55,190 nucleotides of DNA from Gammaproteobacteria bacterium (lineage in GTDB: Bacteria > Pseudomonadota > Gammaproteobacteria > Pseudomonadales > Azotimanducaceae): assembly GCA_012269545.1 (NCBI GenBank), contig JAAXKB010000008.1, positions 112,667-167,856 on the forward strand. The letters run 5' to 3'. Positions 1 through 8,251 of this stretch are shown in pieces. A model generated the notes under the pieces. It was given only the letters and a program-made list of their open reading frames with translations. It was not told the DNA's origin and ran no database searches. Position 1 is the first letter of the stretch; every line of letters starts with the position of its first letter. The position numbers and the translations under genes were made by a program.

Positions 1-548
1 AATACCTCAATGTATTGATGCCGCTGTTGCGCGGTGAAACCGCCAGCTATCAGGGTGAGCAATACAATGTGCAGGGCCTGACGCTGGATGTTCCAGGCGT
101 GACGGATCTGCCCGTGGTTGTCGCAGCCTTGGGTCCGGCGATGATCAAGCTCACTGCAGAACTGGCGGATGGCACCAACACCTGGATGGTGGGGCCGAAG
201 ACAATGGAAGAGCACATTATTCCAAGCTTTCACGCCGCAGGTCGGCAAGATCCCGCAATTGTTGCCGGTATGCCCATCGTGCTGACCACCAACGTTGATC
301 AAGCCAAGGAGAAAATTGCCCAAGACCTGACGGTGTACGGCCAGCTGCCCAGCTATCGGGCCATGCTTGATCGGGAAGGTGCGGCAGGACCTGCGGATAT
401 CGCCATCGTTGGTGATGAAAACCAGCTGCGCGGTCAGATCAAACGCTTTGAAGACTTGGGAGTCACCGACTTCAATGCCGCCATCATGGATACCGAAGAC
501 GGTGCGTACGCACGAACCCTAGAGTTCTTGGGCAGCATCAACGGGTAA
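1..548 (+). CDS. LLM-class F420/flavin-dependent oxidoreductase, C-terminal part (5' end outside window)
   Basis: The reading frame is open to the left edge (first full codon at base 3), so this is the last ~182 residues of a longer gene. It reads YLNVLMPLLRGE and then a G-rich stretch ending VVVAALGPAMIKLTAELADGTNTWMVGP. That order is typical of the C-terminal half of luciferase-like monooxygenases that use F420 or FMN: substrate-capping loop, then the GP.M..L..E.ADG cofactor-side strand. The substrate is unknown. A second LLM protein lies at 4485-5408 on the other strand. The family call is firm, but the cofactor (F420 or FMN) cannot be settled because the N-terminal half is missing. Confidence 0.85.
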   Translation, partial: YLNVLMPLLRGETASYQGEQYNVQGLTLDVPGVTDLPVVVAALGPAMIKLTAELADGTNTWMVGPKTMEEHIIPSFHAAGRQDPAIVAGMPIVLTTNVDQAKEKIAQDLTVYGQLPSYRAMLDREGAAGPADIAIVGDENQLRGQIKRFEDLGVTDFNAAIMDTEDGAYARTLEFLGSING

Positions 549-559
549 CCGGCCGGGTT

Positions 560-814
560 CTAATAGTGAGGCGGCGGCGGTTCCACTTGGTTGGGGTCGG
601 CGCCGTCCTCGTCGCCTGCCGCTGCCTTTAGACGGTCCATCAGGCGTTTGAGTTGTTTGTCTTGAGCAAACAGCTTGCCCTGTAGCTGCACCATTTCATC
701 GCTGAGCTTTTGAATGGTCTCGTCTTGGAACTCCAGTCGCGACTCCAGCTCGCTGATGCGTGCATCTTGCCGTGCAAGTTCGTCCTTGCCGGGAGCGTTG
801 GGTACCTGATCCAT
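560..814 (-). CDS. slyX: SlyX family protein
   Basis: An 84-residue, highly charged protein. Residues ~15-68 form a continuous coiled coil (RISELESRLEFQDETIQKLSDE and following heptads), and the C-terminus is proline-rich, ending PPPPHY. The coiled coil, the length and the terminal PPPHY tail are the SlyX signature in Gammaproteobacteria and Betaproteobacteria. The molecular function is not established; E. coli slyX was named for its position beside slyD/slyA. Neither slyD nor slyA is visible here. The gene converges on the LLM gene (12-bp gap) and lies downstream of the leftward deacetylase gene. Confidence 0.85.
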   Translation of the reverse strand: MDQVPNAPGKDELARQDARISELESRLEFQDETIQKLSDEMVQLQGKLFAQDKQLKRLMDRLKAAAGDEDGADPNQVEPPPPHY

Positions 815-849
815 GCGGGTTTATTTCCTTGTTGTCGAGATGCGCGGGC

Positions 850-1671
850 CTAAAGATAGCCGCGAAAGCCAATACGCATACGGATTTTAAACGCCCAAAA
901 GTTGTCCTTGCCGGACACCTTAATTCGCCGCAGACGCCAAGGGTCTGCCATGCTGCCACCGGCTCCATCAATACCTTCATCGGTGGTGACCGCGTTGCTG
1001 AAACCGGCTTGCTGCACCAAGTCGACATCCTCGGCGCTGAACATACCGAACGGATAGGCAAAGGAGGTGACGCTGGTTTGAAAGGTTTCTTCCAAGACGC
1101 GTCGGCAGGCACTGATTTCTTCCGCTTTTTGCTCCAACGGTGTACTGGGCAAATGACAGTGGGTCAGCGTGTGGCCGCCAAGCTCAAAGACACCGCTGTC
1201 GATCAATTGCCGCACTTGTGTATCGGAAAGTTTGGGTTCAGCCGCCAATTCGCCAGTGTTGTGGTGGGCTTTTTTCTTTACCGACCAGTCGTTGTTGTGT
1301 CGGTCCACGACGAGGTAAAGCGTGGCCTTGGCACCGTACTTTTGCAGCACCGGCAAGGCGTTCAGGGCATTGTCCTCGTAGCCATCATCAAAGGTAATCG
1401 CGACCTGCTTGCCGCCACGAAAACCACCCCCGGTCAGCGTCGACAGCGTAACGAATTCCCAACCGTTGCTGGCCAGCCAGGCGATCTGTCGTTCGAACAT
1501 GGTGGGATCGACCCGCAAGCCACGGTGTTTTTTCGAGGTCCCTTGCGGACTGATCATGTGATACATCAGAACGCGCGGCAGATCATCGGGTAGGGCAGGT
1601 TTCCACCACGCGTAACGGGCGGATATCGCCAACATTACGATCAAGGCTGGTAGCCACCACCACAAGCTCAT
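850..1671 (-). CDS. Polysaccharide deacetylase (NodB-fold) with N-terminal membrane anchor
   Basis: The product is 273 aa. The start is taken at the ATG at 1671, which overlaps the stop of the upstream glycosyltransferase as ATGA; a longer frame exists but would run into that gene. Residues ~4-22 are one hydrophobic segment (WWWLPALIVMLAISARYAWW), so the enzyme is probably anchored in the inner membrane facing the periplasm. NodB motif 1 is TFDDG at ~93-97 (catalytic Asp and metal Asp), and motif 2 is HTLTH at ~167-171 (metal His residues). Later FAYPFG matches the motif 3 region. It likely removes N- or O-acetyl groups from a surface glycan. It is translationally coupled to the GT4 gene, so the two probably work on the same polysaccharide. 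Confidence 0.87.
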   Translation of the reverse strand: MSLWWWLPALIVMLAISARYAWWKPALPDDLPRVLMYHMISPQGTSKKHRGLRVDPTMFERQIAWLASNGWEFVTLSTLTGGGFRGGKQVAITFDDGYEDNALNALPVLQKYGAKATLYLVVDRHNNDWSVKKKAHHNTGELAAEPKLSDTQVRQLIDSGVFELGGHTLTHCHLPSTPLEQKAEEISACRRVLEETFQTSVTSFAYPFGMFSAEDVDLVQQAGFSNAVTTDEGIDGAGGSMADPWRLRRIKVSGKDNFWAFKIRMRIGFRGYL

Positions 1672-2807
1672 GGCTGCGTTTCCCCTTGGTCTATCAGTTC
1701 CGCGTAGGTTTGCAGCGTCTGCTGGCACATGTTGCTGAGCAGGAATTCCGTGTTTGGCGCGATGGGCGGCACGGGCGCGGTTAGCAGTCCTGCAACGGTA
1801 TCCACGAGGGCTTGGCAGTCTTGGTTGGGCACGCGGCCGGCAGGGAACAGTGCAGCCAAAATTTCGCCCACGCCGCCCAAATCAAAGCCGACCGTTGGCG
1901 TGCCGATGCACAGGGGCTCTAATGCCGTTCGACCAAAGGACTCGGCTTTGTTTGAGACGGCAAGCACCACGGCTGATATTGCGTAAATCTCTCGCATGTC
2001 GGTTCGGTGGCCGGTGAAAACGATCTCTTCGTTTAGCCCGGCCTCGTCGATGCTGGCCTTGAGTTGGCTAACGTAGCCCTCGTGCTGGGCGTCCATGCCG
2101 CCCACAATGATTCCGGCGACATCGGTGATGCCCCGGCTTTTAAGCTCACCAATCAGGTTGATCAAATGGTGGTGTGCCTTCAGGCGTGACAGCCGACCGG
2201 GCAAGGCGATGAGGCGCTTGCCCTGGAGTTGCGGAAAATCCGCCCGCCAGTTGGCAAGCCACAAGTCACTGGGCTGATAATCTCGGGGAAAGTCCTCGGG
2301 GTCTGTGCCGCGATAAATCACGCGAATCAATTCCGGCGGCACGTCGCAGTGATCGAGCAAATACTGTTTCGCGGTTTGTGACACCGCGATGGCCCGTTCG
2401 CCGCGCCCCATGATTTTACTGTACCAAGAAACCGAGTGCAGTCCGTGCAGGGTGGTGACAAAACGTGGCCGGGTTGCGGGATTCATGCTGCGCCATGCCA
2501 GCCAGACGATCCAAGCCGGCATGCGTGATCGAACATGCACGATGTCCGGCTGTAATGCTTCCAGCCAGCGTCTCAAAGCGCGAACCCGCAGCAGGGTGGC
2601 GGGTGACTTGCGATGCAGCGGCCAGTGATGATGGCTGCTGCCTTGAGACACCAAGGTTTCCACCAAACGGCCGCCGTTGGATGCGACGTGGGAGCGGTGG
2701 CCGGCGTCCACCAAGGCCTTGGCGATCTCTAGGGTGCCGCGTTCGACGCCGCCGCTGTCGAGGTTGGGCACGAACTGCACAACCGTCATGTGGTTTTGCA
2801 TCGTCAC
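1668..2807 (-). CDS. Glycosyltransferase family 4 (GT-B fold)
   Basis: A 379-aa protein opening with VVQFVPNLDSGGVERGTLEIA, the classic GT4 N-terminal glycine loop. The C-terminal half carries IALPGRLSRLKAHHHLI and the donor-binding E-x7-E region KAESFGRTALEPLCIGTPTVGF. It should transfer a sugar from a nucleotide donor in the cytoplasm, for LPS core, exopolysaccharide or another surface glycan. The GTG at 2807 directly abuts the TAA of the dioxygenase gene; in-frame ATGs at 2801 and 2789 are alternative starts. It overlaps the deacetylase start by 4 nt, giving a compact leftward unit. The sugar specificity cannot be read from the sequence. Confidence 0.9.
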   Translation of the reverse strand: MTMQNHMTVVQFVPNLDSGGVERGTLEIAKALVDAGHRSHVASNGGRLVETLVSQGSSHHHWPLHRKSPATLLRVRALRRWLEALQPDIVHVRSRMPAWIVWLAWRSMNPATRPRFVTTLHGLHSVSWYSKIMGRGERAIAVSQTAKQYLLDHCDVPPELIRVIYRGTDPEDFPRDYQPSDLWLANWRADFPQLQGKRLIALPGRLSRLKAHHHLINLIGELKSRGITDVAGIIVGGMDAQHEGYVSQLKASIDEAGLNEEIVFTGHRTDMREIYAISAVVLAVSNKAESFGRTALEPLCIGTPTVGFDLGGVGEILAALFPAGRVPNQDCQALVDTVAGLLTAPVPPIAPNTEFLLSNMCQQTLQTYAELIDQGETQP

Positions 2808-3620
2808 TTAGGAAGGTGGCAAGTCTGGCCGATACTTGCGGCCTTTATAGGATTGATCGATCAGCTTTTTGGGATGCACGCCGTCAACATAGCCCATGAA
2901 GCTGGGTTCGATGATGTTGTATCCGAGCATGTTCTGAATACGCTCACTGTAGTTGCGGGCGATGTCCGGCGGCACTGCCAGCACCATGTTTTCGATTTGG
3001 CGCAGTCCCGGGTTGCAGTATTGGGGTGTAATTGCCAGTCGGTCCGCGGCAGACGTGTTAGCACCTCCGCGGTGGATCAGGGCGCCGTCGAAGACCACGA
3101 CAGAACCCGCGGGCATCAGCACTTTGACCACTTCCGCTTCCCGGGGTTCGCGATCCTCGGCCCATCGGTGGCTGCCGGGTATGACTTCCGTGGCGCCATT
3201 GATCTCGGTGAAGTCATCAAATGCCCAGATGGTGCTCACGCCAAAACGGCAGCGAGGTTTGATGACGGGCAGGCCAGCGATACCGTCGTCGTAATGAAAC
3301 GGTTGGGGCGTTTCACCCGGGTGAACTAAAATCGATAACGCAGCAGACAGCAAATAATTTGGCGGCAGTAGTTGGTCGATCAGTGCAAGAGTCGCTGGGT
3401 GCTCAACGATTTCAGCAATGGAAGGAGCCTTGGCAAGCAAAGCATAGACGCGCTCTGTGTGAGTGCCTTCGAAATTGTTTCTGCCCAGCAGCTTACCCTG
3501 GCAGTAGGGGGCCAGCTCTTCTCGAATGCGCGACATCAAATCGTCGCTCATGACATTTTCAATAATGGTATAGCCGTCATTCTCGATTTCGGCCAACCGG
3601 GTAGCTATGTCACTGCCCAT
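2808..3620 (-). CDS. Phytanoyl-CoA dioxygenase (PhyH) family Fe(II)/2-oxoglutarate oxygenase
   Basis: The product is 270 aa, starting at the ATG at 3620 behind AGGAGA. The iron-binding facial triad is visible: HxD at H109/D111 (FHYDDG) and the distal His ~183 in LIHRGG, followed by R194 (DRLAITPQY), which would bind 2-oxoglutarate. The family hydroxylates a carbon next to a CoA thioester or modifies small molecules; the substrate here is unknown. It is the first gene of a leftward unit with the GT4 and deacetylase genes (0-bp gap to the former). It may therefore act in the same surface-molecule pathway, though that is inference. It is divergent from the SDR gene at 3689. Confidence 0.88.
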   Translation of the reverse strand: MGSDIATRLAEIENDGYTIIENVMSDDLMSRIREELAPYCQGKLLGRNNFEGTHTERVYALLAKAPSIAEIVEHPATLALIDQLLPPNYLLSAALSILVHPGETPQPFHYDDGIAGLPVIKPRCRFGVSTIWAFDDFTEINGATEVIPGSHRWAEDREPREAEVVKVLMPAGSVVVFDGALIHRGGANTSAADRLAITPQYCNPGLRQIENMVLAVPPDIARNYSERIQNMLGYNIIEPSFMGYVDGVHPKKLIDQSYKGRKYRPDLPPS

Positions 3621-3688
3621 ATCTTCTCCTGTTTGCTGGCGTGCTATGGTCATTGCGAACCAAACATAGACACGACGGGAGAGAGAAT

Positions 3689-4450
3689 ATGCTGCGTAAC
3701 CTAGAAAACAAAGTCGCATGGGTCACGGGCGCTGGTACGGGGATTGGCGAGGCCGGCGCGATCGCCCTAGCGGAAGCCGGTATGCATGTGGTGTTGTCCG
3801 GCAGACGCATGGCCAAGCTCGAAGAAGTGGCAGCAAAATGCGGAGGCTCCACCAGTATCGAAATGCTCGATGTGGCGGATAAAGATGCCGTTACCGATGT
3901 GGCCCAACGCATCATTGCCACCCACGGTCGTATCGACGTGCTGGTGGCGTCCGCTGGCATCAATGTCAAAAATCGCAATTGGCACAACGTCAGCCTCGAC
4001 GACTGGGATTCCGTGATCCGCATTGATCTAGACGGGGCTTTCTACTGCTGCAAGGCGGTTCTGCCAACCATGAAGGCGCAGGGTGAAGGCCTGATCATCA
4101 ATATTTCGTCTTGGGCGGGTAAGCATGTGAGTGTGGTGACCGGGCCGGCCTACACTGCCGCCAAACACGCGATGAATGCCATGAACGAAAGCATCAATAT
4201 GGAAGCTGGTGTGCATGGCGTGCGTGCTTGTGCGGTTTGTCCCGGCGAGGTGGCGACACCGATCTTGGATAATCGGCCGGTACCGGTCTCAGCTGAAGAT
4301 CGGGCGCAGATGGTGCAGCCTGAAGACTGCGGTGAGTTGATTCGGTTTTTGGCGCAAATGCCCAATCACGTCTGCATCAACGACCTGACCATCAGCCCCA
4401 CGTTCAATCGAGGCTACGCGGCCCAGGCCCGAGGGCTGGAAAAACTCTAA
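3689..4450 (+). CDS. Short-chain dehydrogenase/reductase (SDR)
   Basis: A 253-aa classical SDR. The start ATG at 3689 follows GGGAGAGAG. The Rossmann glycine motif TGAGTGIG is at residues 13-20. The NNAG-like element is altered to ASAG (~87-90), which keeps the Ala-Gly. The catalytic Ser is in INISSW (~140) and the Y-x3-K pair is Y155/K159 (YTAAK). It should oxidise a hydroxyl or reduce a carbonyl with NAD(P)H. It is divergently transcribed from the PhyH gene across 68 bp and converges on the LLM gene at 4485. No substrate can be assigned. Confidence 0.92.
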   Translation: MLRNLENKVAWVTGAGTGIGEAGAIALAEAGMHVVLSGRRMAKLEEVAAKCGGSTSIEMLDVADKDAVTDVAQRIIATHGRIDVLVASAGINVKNRNWHNVSLDDWDSVIRIDLDGAFYCCKAVLPTMKAQGEGLIINISSWAGKHVSVVTGPAYTAAKHAMNAMNESINMEAGVHGVRACAVCPGEVATPILDNRPVPVSAEDRAQMVQPEDCGELIRFLAQMPNHVCINDLTISPTFNRGYAAQARGLEKL

Positions 4451-4484
4451 TGGGACAGTCCCCTGCGCTTGAGGGGATGCTCGC

Positions 4485-5408
4485 TCAGTTCATTGCACTG
4501 ATGGCAGGCAGCAGTTGCTCGACCATCAGTTGGGTCTGTTCCATCATGTCAGCTGCACCCAGGGCGATAGGACGCAGAATGAACTTATGCGCGCCGGCGC
4601 GGTGAAAGTCTTCCACTAAGGCCATCATCTCGTCGACGCCGCCAACGGCGCTGTAACCCTCGGGCTGCTTGACCAATCGTTTTTCCAGTGCGGCATGGTG
4701 ACGCTGCACGACGGGGTCATCGACACTGCCGAAGCGAAAACCAAAGCCGGCCCCAAAATGATCGTCATCGATTTTGCGGTCTAACTCGGCTGCGCGTTTT
4801 TTTATGGCCGTAATCACGGGTTCGATTTCGGCTGCAGTCTCAATTCCCGCTTGCCAACCCGTGCCCCAGCGAGCAGTGCGCTCAATGGCCGCTGGCGCAG
4901 AGCCGCCTACCCAGAGTGGAAGTGGGTTTTGTACGGGTTTGGGGGCGATGGTGGCGTCTTCCAGCCGGTAGTATTCCCCTTCAAAATTGACGCTGTCCTC
5001 GCTCCACAGGCGGGCCATGATTTGCAGGCCCTCGGCGGTACGCTTGCCGCGGCCCTTGGTGTCTCGGCCAGTGGCGATAAAGTCCCTTGAAAAGGCGCTG
5101 CCCACACCAAAAGCGGGAAGCAGTCGGCCATTGGACAGTACGTCGATGGTCGCGCATGCCTTGGCCATCAGTACCGGATCGCGTAGAGCCATGCTGGCAA
5201 CGTTCATACCAAACTTCAGCCGTTTGCTGCCGCCGGCAAGTGCGGCCATCACGCTCATGGTTTCCAGATTCGGTGTTTTCTCGATGATGCGATCGCTTTG
5301 CCAAATGGAATCCACGCCACCGTTGTCGCAAAGACTGACCCACTCCCAAAAACCGTCGCCATCTTCAAAGGTGAAATTCGCGATACCAATGCCTGCGCCA
5401 ATGGTCAT
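4485..5408 (-). CDS. LLM-class flavin-dependent oxidoreductase (luciferase-like)
   Basis: The product is 307 aa. The start ATG at 5408 has GGAGAG 6 nt upstream; a longer frame to 5435 lacks a ribosome site. The sequence follows the bacterial luciferase fold: an early strand GAGIGIANFTFEDGDGFWEW, the ETMSVMAALAGGSKRLKFGM strand-helix, the ATIDVLSNGRLLPAFGVGSA loop (typical D.LS.GR...G.G), and PLWVGGSAPAAIERTARWGT near the C-terminus. It probably reduces or oxygenates an organic substrate with reduced FMN or F420. It is the second such gene within 5 kb and is on the opposite strand from the first. Confidence 0.9.
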   Translation of the reverse strand: MTIGAGIGIANFTFEDGDGFWEWVSLCDNGGVDSIWQSDRIIEKTPNLETMSVMAALAGGSKRLKFGMNVASMALRDPVLMAKACATIDVLSNGRLLPAFGVGSAFSRDFIATGRDTKGRGKRTAEGLQIMARLWSEDSVNFEGEYYRLEDATIAPKPVQNPLPLWVGGSAPAAIERTARWGTGWQAGIETAAEIEPVITAIKKRAAELDRKIDDDHFGAGFGFRFGSVDDPVVQRHHAALEKRLVKQPEGYSAVGGVDEMMALVEDFHRAGAHKFILRPIALGAADMMEQTQLMVEQLLPAISAMN

Positions 5409-5575
5409 GATGCTCTCCGCTGTTCTGCCTAACACTCAAGCCCGCCAGCTTATCAGTTCAACTGGCCTCGTATAGTGCAACGACGGGTGAAGAGCGGTTT
5501 GGATCGGAAGTGTCAATGTAGTCGCTGAAAAGGCAAGTGCGCTAACCTGCGGCTCTCAACCATGGGACAGTCATC

Positions 5576-6547
5576 ATGAGTACAGCGCCAACGGGCGAAG
5601 ACGCGGGATTCGGTTTGGTCGGGGACGTTGGCGCGACCAACGCTCGTTTTCGTTTGGTCAATCAACAGCATGAGTGGGCCAGCGATCTGCTGATTCTGCC
5701 AACCTCCCAGTTCGAAAAAGGCGCGGATTTGTTGCGCGCAGCCCATGCTCACTTTAACAGCCCGGCGCTTGCTCAGTGTGTGTTGGCAGTGGCGGGGCCG
5801 GTGAGCCCCGACGGCTCGTCCATTCAAGTGATCAATACCGGTTTGTCATTCGAGCAGGCTTTGGCTCAAGCGGCCATCGGTGTGCCCCCTATTTTTCACA
5901 ACGACTTTTTTGCTCAGGCTAAGTCGGTGCCGTATCTCAAGGAGCTTGTGCAGATTGGCGGTAACGAGGGTGCAGAGGGGGTGAAGGCCATTCTGGGTCC
6001 GGGGTCAGGTTTGGGTATGGCGACCTTGGTGCCGGAGATTGCAGGTAAGCTGACCGTTTTGCCCTCGGAAGGCGGGCATGGCGATCTTGCTCCGGGTTCT
6101 TTCTTGGAGGCGGAGCTTTGGTCGGTGCTGGCGCAAACGCACCTGCATGTGAGCTGGGAGACCGTGCTCAGCGGGCCCGGAATCGTTAACTTGTATCAGG
6201 CCATGAGCAGCGTCTGGGGCATTGAATCAGAGCCTAAAACCGCCGAGGAGATTGTGCATGAAGGCTTGTCCGCCGAACCGCTGTGCCATCAGACGCTGGA
6301 AACCTTCGCGGGTTTGCTGGGTGGCGCTGCGGGTAATCTGGCCTTAACGGTGGGCGCGCGGGGAGGTGTGTACATCAGCGGTGGTATTGCGCCGCAACTG
6401 GTGGGCATGCTGCCAGCAAGCCCCTTGCGAAGGCGTTTCGACGAACGCGGGGATATGTCGGACTATGCTAGGGCGATTCCCTTGTTCGTGGTCATGGACG
6501 AACATCCGGGGCTGTTGGGAGCCCGACAGACGCTGATCGACCCTTAG
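5576..6547 (+). CDS. glk: Glucokinase (hexokinase-fold, Glk type)
   Basis: A 323-aa cytoplasmic kinase phosphorylating glucose to glucose-6-phosphate. GLVGDVGATNARFRLV near the N-terminus is the phosphate-1 loop of E. coli-type Glk. LAVAGPV, FHNDFFAQA (catalytic Asp), ILGPGSGLGMATLV (phosphate 2), LPSEGGHGDLAP (sugar-binding E-G-GH) and VYISGGIAPQ (adenosine motif) follow in order, and the end reads DEHPGLLGA. The length matches E. coli Glk (321 aa). It stands alone, with the next gene converging 1 bp after its stop, and no sugar transporter adjoins it. The ROK motif set is absent. Confidence 0.93.
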   Translation: MSTAPTGEDAGFGLVGDVGATNARFRLVNQQHEWASDLLILPTSQFEKGADLLRAAHAHFNSPALAQCVLAVAGPVSPDGSSIQVINTGLSFEQALAQAAIGVPPIFHNDFFAQAKSVPYLKELVQIGGNEGAEGVKAILGPGSGLGMATLVPEIAGKLTVLPSEGGHGDLAPGSFLEAELWSVLAQTHLHVSWETVLSGPGIVNLYQAMSSVWGIESEPKTAEEIVHEGLSAEPLCHQTLETFAGLLGGAAGNLALTVGARGGVYISGGIAPQLVGMLPASPLRRRFDERGDMSDYARAIPLFVVMDEHPGLLGARQTLIDP

Positions 6548-6548
6548 T

Positions 6549-7334
6549 CTAACCGCCGCTTTGGTCTCGGCCCCGATCTTGAATTTGCTGTCGGCGCGAG
6601 GCGACTTGTTCAGATGGTCTTTGGTTTTTCGCGTGGGCGCGGTTCGCCGTGTTTTCGATGGCAAGACCTTCACTGAGTGTCGCCGCCCAGCCCTCATCCA
6701 TGATGCGTCGTATTTCGGCGCGTGTAACCGGCTCGGTGGACACGATGTCTCGGGCCAGCTGCTCGCAGGTTTGCAGCAGTTCGTCTGCGCTAACGACCTT
6801 GTTGACCAAGCCCCAGGCGCAGGCTGTTTCGGCATCCAGATAGTTACCGGTCAGGCTCAGTTCCTTGGCTCGATTGATACCGATTAGCCTAGGCAGTCGC
6901 TGCGAAAGCCCCCAGCCGGGTACAACGCCAACTCGCGCATGGGTGTCTGCAAAGCGGGCGTCGGGGCTTGCGATCAAAAAGTCGCACATCAGGGCGATCT
7001 CAAAGCCACCGGTGATCGCGAAACCATTGATCGCACCGATAACAGGTTTGCCCACGTTGGCGACGGCCTCGCCTAAATCGCGATCGGTGATCGCGTCGCT
7101 TTTGCTGGACTGCGTCTCGCCACCCAACTCTTTGAGGTCCAGACCGACGGTGAACGCACGTCCGGCACCGGTCAGAATGATGACTTGGGTGTCTGCGTCA
7201 TCGCGCAGTTGGTAAAAGGTTTCGGCCAACGTTTGTCGCAGTGCGCCGGAAAGTGCATTGAGTGCCTCTGGACGATTCAGGGTTACGGTGGTAACGCCCT
7301 GATTTCTTGCCACCAGTACCAAATTAGTCGTCAT
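6549..7334 (-). CDS. Enoyl-CoA hydratase/isomerase (crotonase family)
   Basis: A 261-aa protein with the crotonase order: TVTLNRPEALNALSG, the oxyanion-hole strand RAFTVGLDLKEL (~65), and the second half VIGAINGFAITGGFEIALMCD (~100-120), followed by FADTHARVGVVPGWGLSQRLPR. The position of the first catalytic Glu of true hydratases falls in ITGGFEIALMCD, and the second falls in ARVGVVPGWG, where Glu is replaced. The reaction may thus be isomerisation or hydrolysis rather than standard hydration. It is monocistronic and convergent with glk. Its role in acyl-CoA degradation is inferred from the many related genes nearby. Confidence 0.9.
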   Translation of the reverse strand: MTTNLVLVARNQGVTTVTLNRPEALNALSGALRQTLAETFYQLRDDADTQVIILTGAGRAFTVGLDLKELGGETQSSKSDAITDRDLGEAVANVGKPVIGAINGFAITGGFEIALMCDFLIASPDARFADTHARVGVVPGWGLSQRLPRLIGINRAKELSLTGNYLDAETACAWGLVNKVVSADELLQTCEQLARDIVSTEPVTRAEIRRIMDEGWAATLSEGLAIENTANRAHAKNQRPSEQVASRRQQIQDRGRDQSGG

Positions 7335-7504
7335 TCTTGTGCTCCTGCCGAGTAGGTTAAAAGCTTATCGGATGCAAGGGCGTGGGCACACCTTGACTAT
7401 CACGCAAATTGAGTGATTCGAGCTTGACCGAGCTGGTTCTGTTGGTCGGATAGGCGCAACTTGGCTGCACCGCCCAGATGCAAAAAGGCGCTTTGAGGAA
7501 AGTC

Positions 7505-8119
7505 ATGAACTGGATTCCACAGAGTAAACATGGGTTACTGCGGGCCTCTGGCGCAGCGACCCTTTTGGTGACCGTGCTGTCGACCGCTGCGCCCTTTGCG
7601 CAGGCGGACCAAGGGGACTATGCGGATGCTTGGGGCCCCAGTCTTAATGCTCCCATACCCTTGCTGGCAGCCTCTGATCAGAATGGTGAGCTGCAGGATA
7701 TAGCGAGTCTGACTGGCGAGAACGGCTTGCTGGTGCTGTTTAACCGCTCGGCGGTTTGGTGACCCTACTGCAAGCGCCAGTTCGTGGAACTGGCTTCGTG
7801 GCAAGAGCAATTCGACGGTCTGGGCATCAACGTGGCTGGCATGACCTATGATTCGGTCTTGGATTTGAAGACCTTTCACGACAAAGTGTCACTGGGTTAT
7901 CCACTACTGCACGACGAAGCGGCTACCCATGTGACCGTCTTAGGTATTCTCAATGAGGAATATCCGGAAGGGCACCGCGCCTATGGAATACCGCATCCGG
8001 GTGCCTTGCTGCTGGATGCAGATGGCGTAGTGCGCGGCAAGTTCGCCATTGCAGGGTACAAGGAGCGACCCGCTTTTGAGGTGATGCTGCAGGCGGCATC
8101 AAAACTGGTTCAGAAATAG
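7505..8119 (+). CDS. Exported redoxin (AhpC/TSA-like) with in-frame UGA; candidate selenoprotein, UxxC motif
   Basis: Reading through the TGA at 7760-7762 gives one 204-residue protein (start ATG 7505 behind GAGGAAA). The UGA falls at residue 86 in RSAVW-U-PYCKRQF, exactly where family members have Cys in RSADWCPYCK. A UxxC redox pair would replace CxxC. Residues 1-38 form a signal peptide (hydrophobic ATLLVTVLS, then AQA-D), so it acts in the periplasm. The thioredoxin fold continues past the UGA without a break: ELASWQEQF, VAGMTYDS, PLLHDEAATH, YGIPHPGALLLDADGVV, GYKERPAFEVML. The downstream part begins mid-fold with no start or ribosome site of its own. A perfect hairpin sits 21 nt after the UGA. 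A sequencing error (TGY read as TGA) is the main alternative. Confidence 0.85.
7776..7794 (+). promoter_or_regulatory. SECIS-like hairpin downstream of in-frame UGA
   Basis: GCCAGTTC (7776-7783) and GAACTGGC (7787-7794) form a perfect 8-bp stem closed by the 3-nt loop GTG. The loop begins 21 nt after the UGA (7760-7762) and starts with G. Bacterial SECIS elements are known to lie in the coding region just after the UGA, with the apical loop roughly 16-37 nt away and a G among the first two loop bases, where SelB binds. The element meets all three criteria while still coding for RQFVELA. Function in Sec insertion is inferred. Confidence 0.75.
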
Positions 8120-8251
8120 TGGAATCGTCTTGTTTGCCGTTGCTGTTGTTTTAGGGCGTTCATTGGGGTGCTGTCGACGTTTCAAGGTTGATTTACACCA
8201 GCGGCATTGTTTTCATTGCGACAGAAGCACGTCTACAAGGATCCAAAACCG

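Noticed and set aside
760-1593. 277-aa plus-strand frame opposite the deacetylase
   Set aside because: Shadow frame; the minus strand carries intact NodB motifs and a coupled start.
7784-8119. A separate short redoxin-like gene after the TGA
   Set aside because: It starts mid-domain, has no ribosome-binding site, and is in frame with the upstream half; read-through explains it better.
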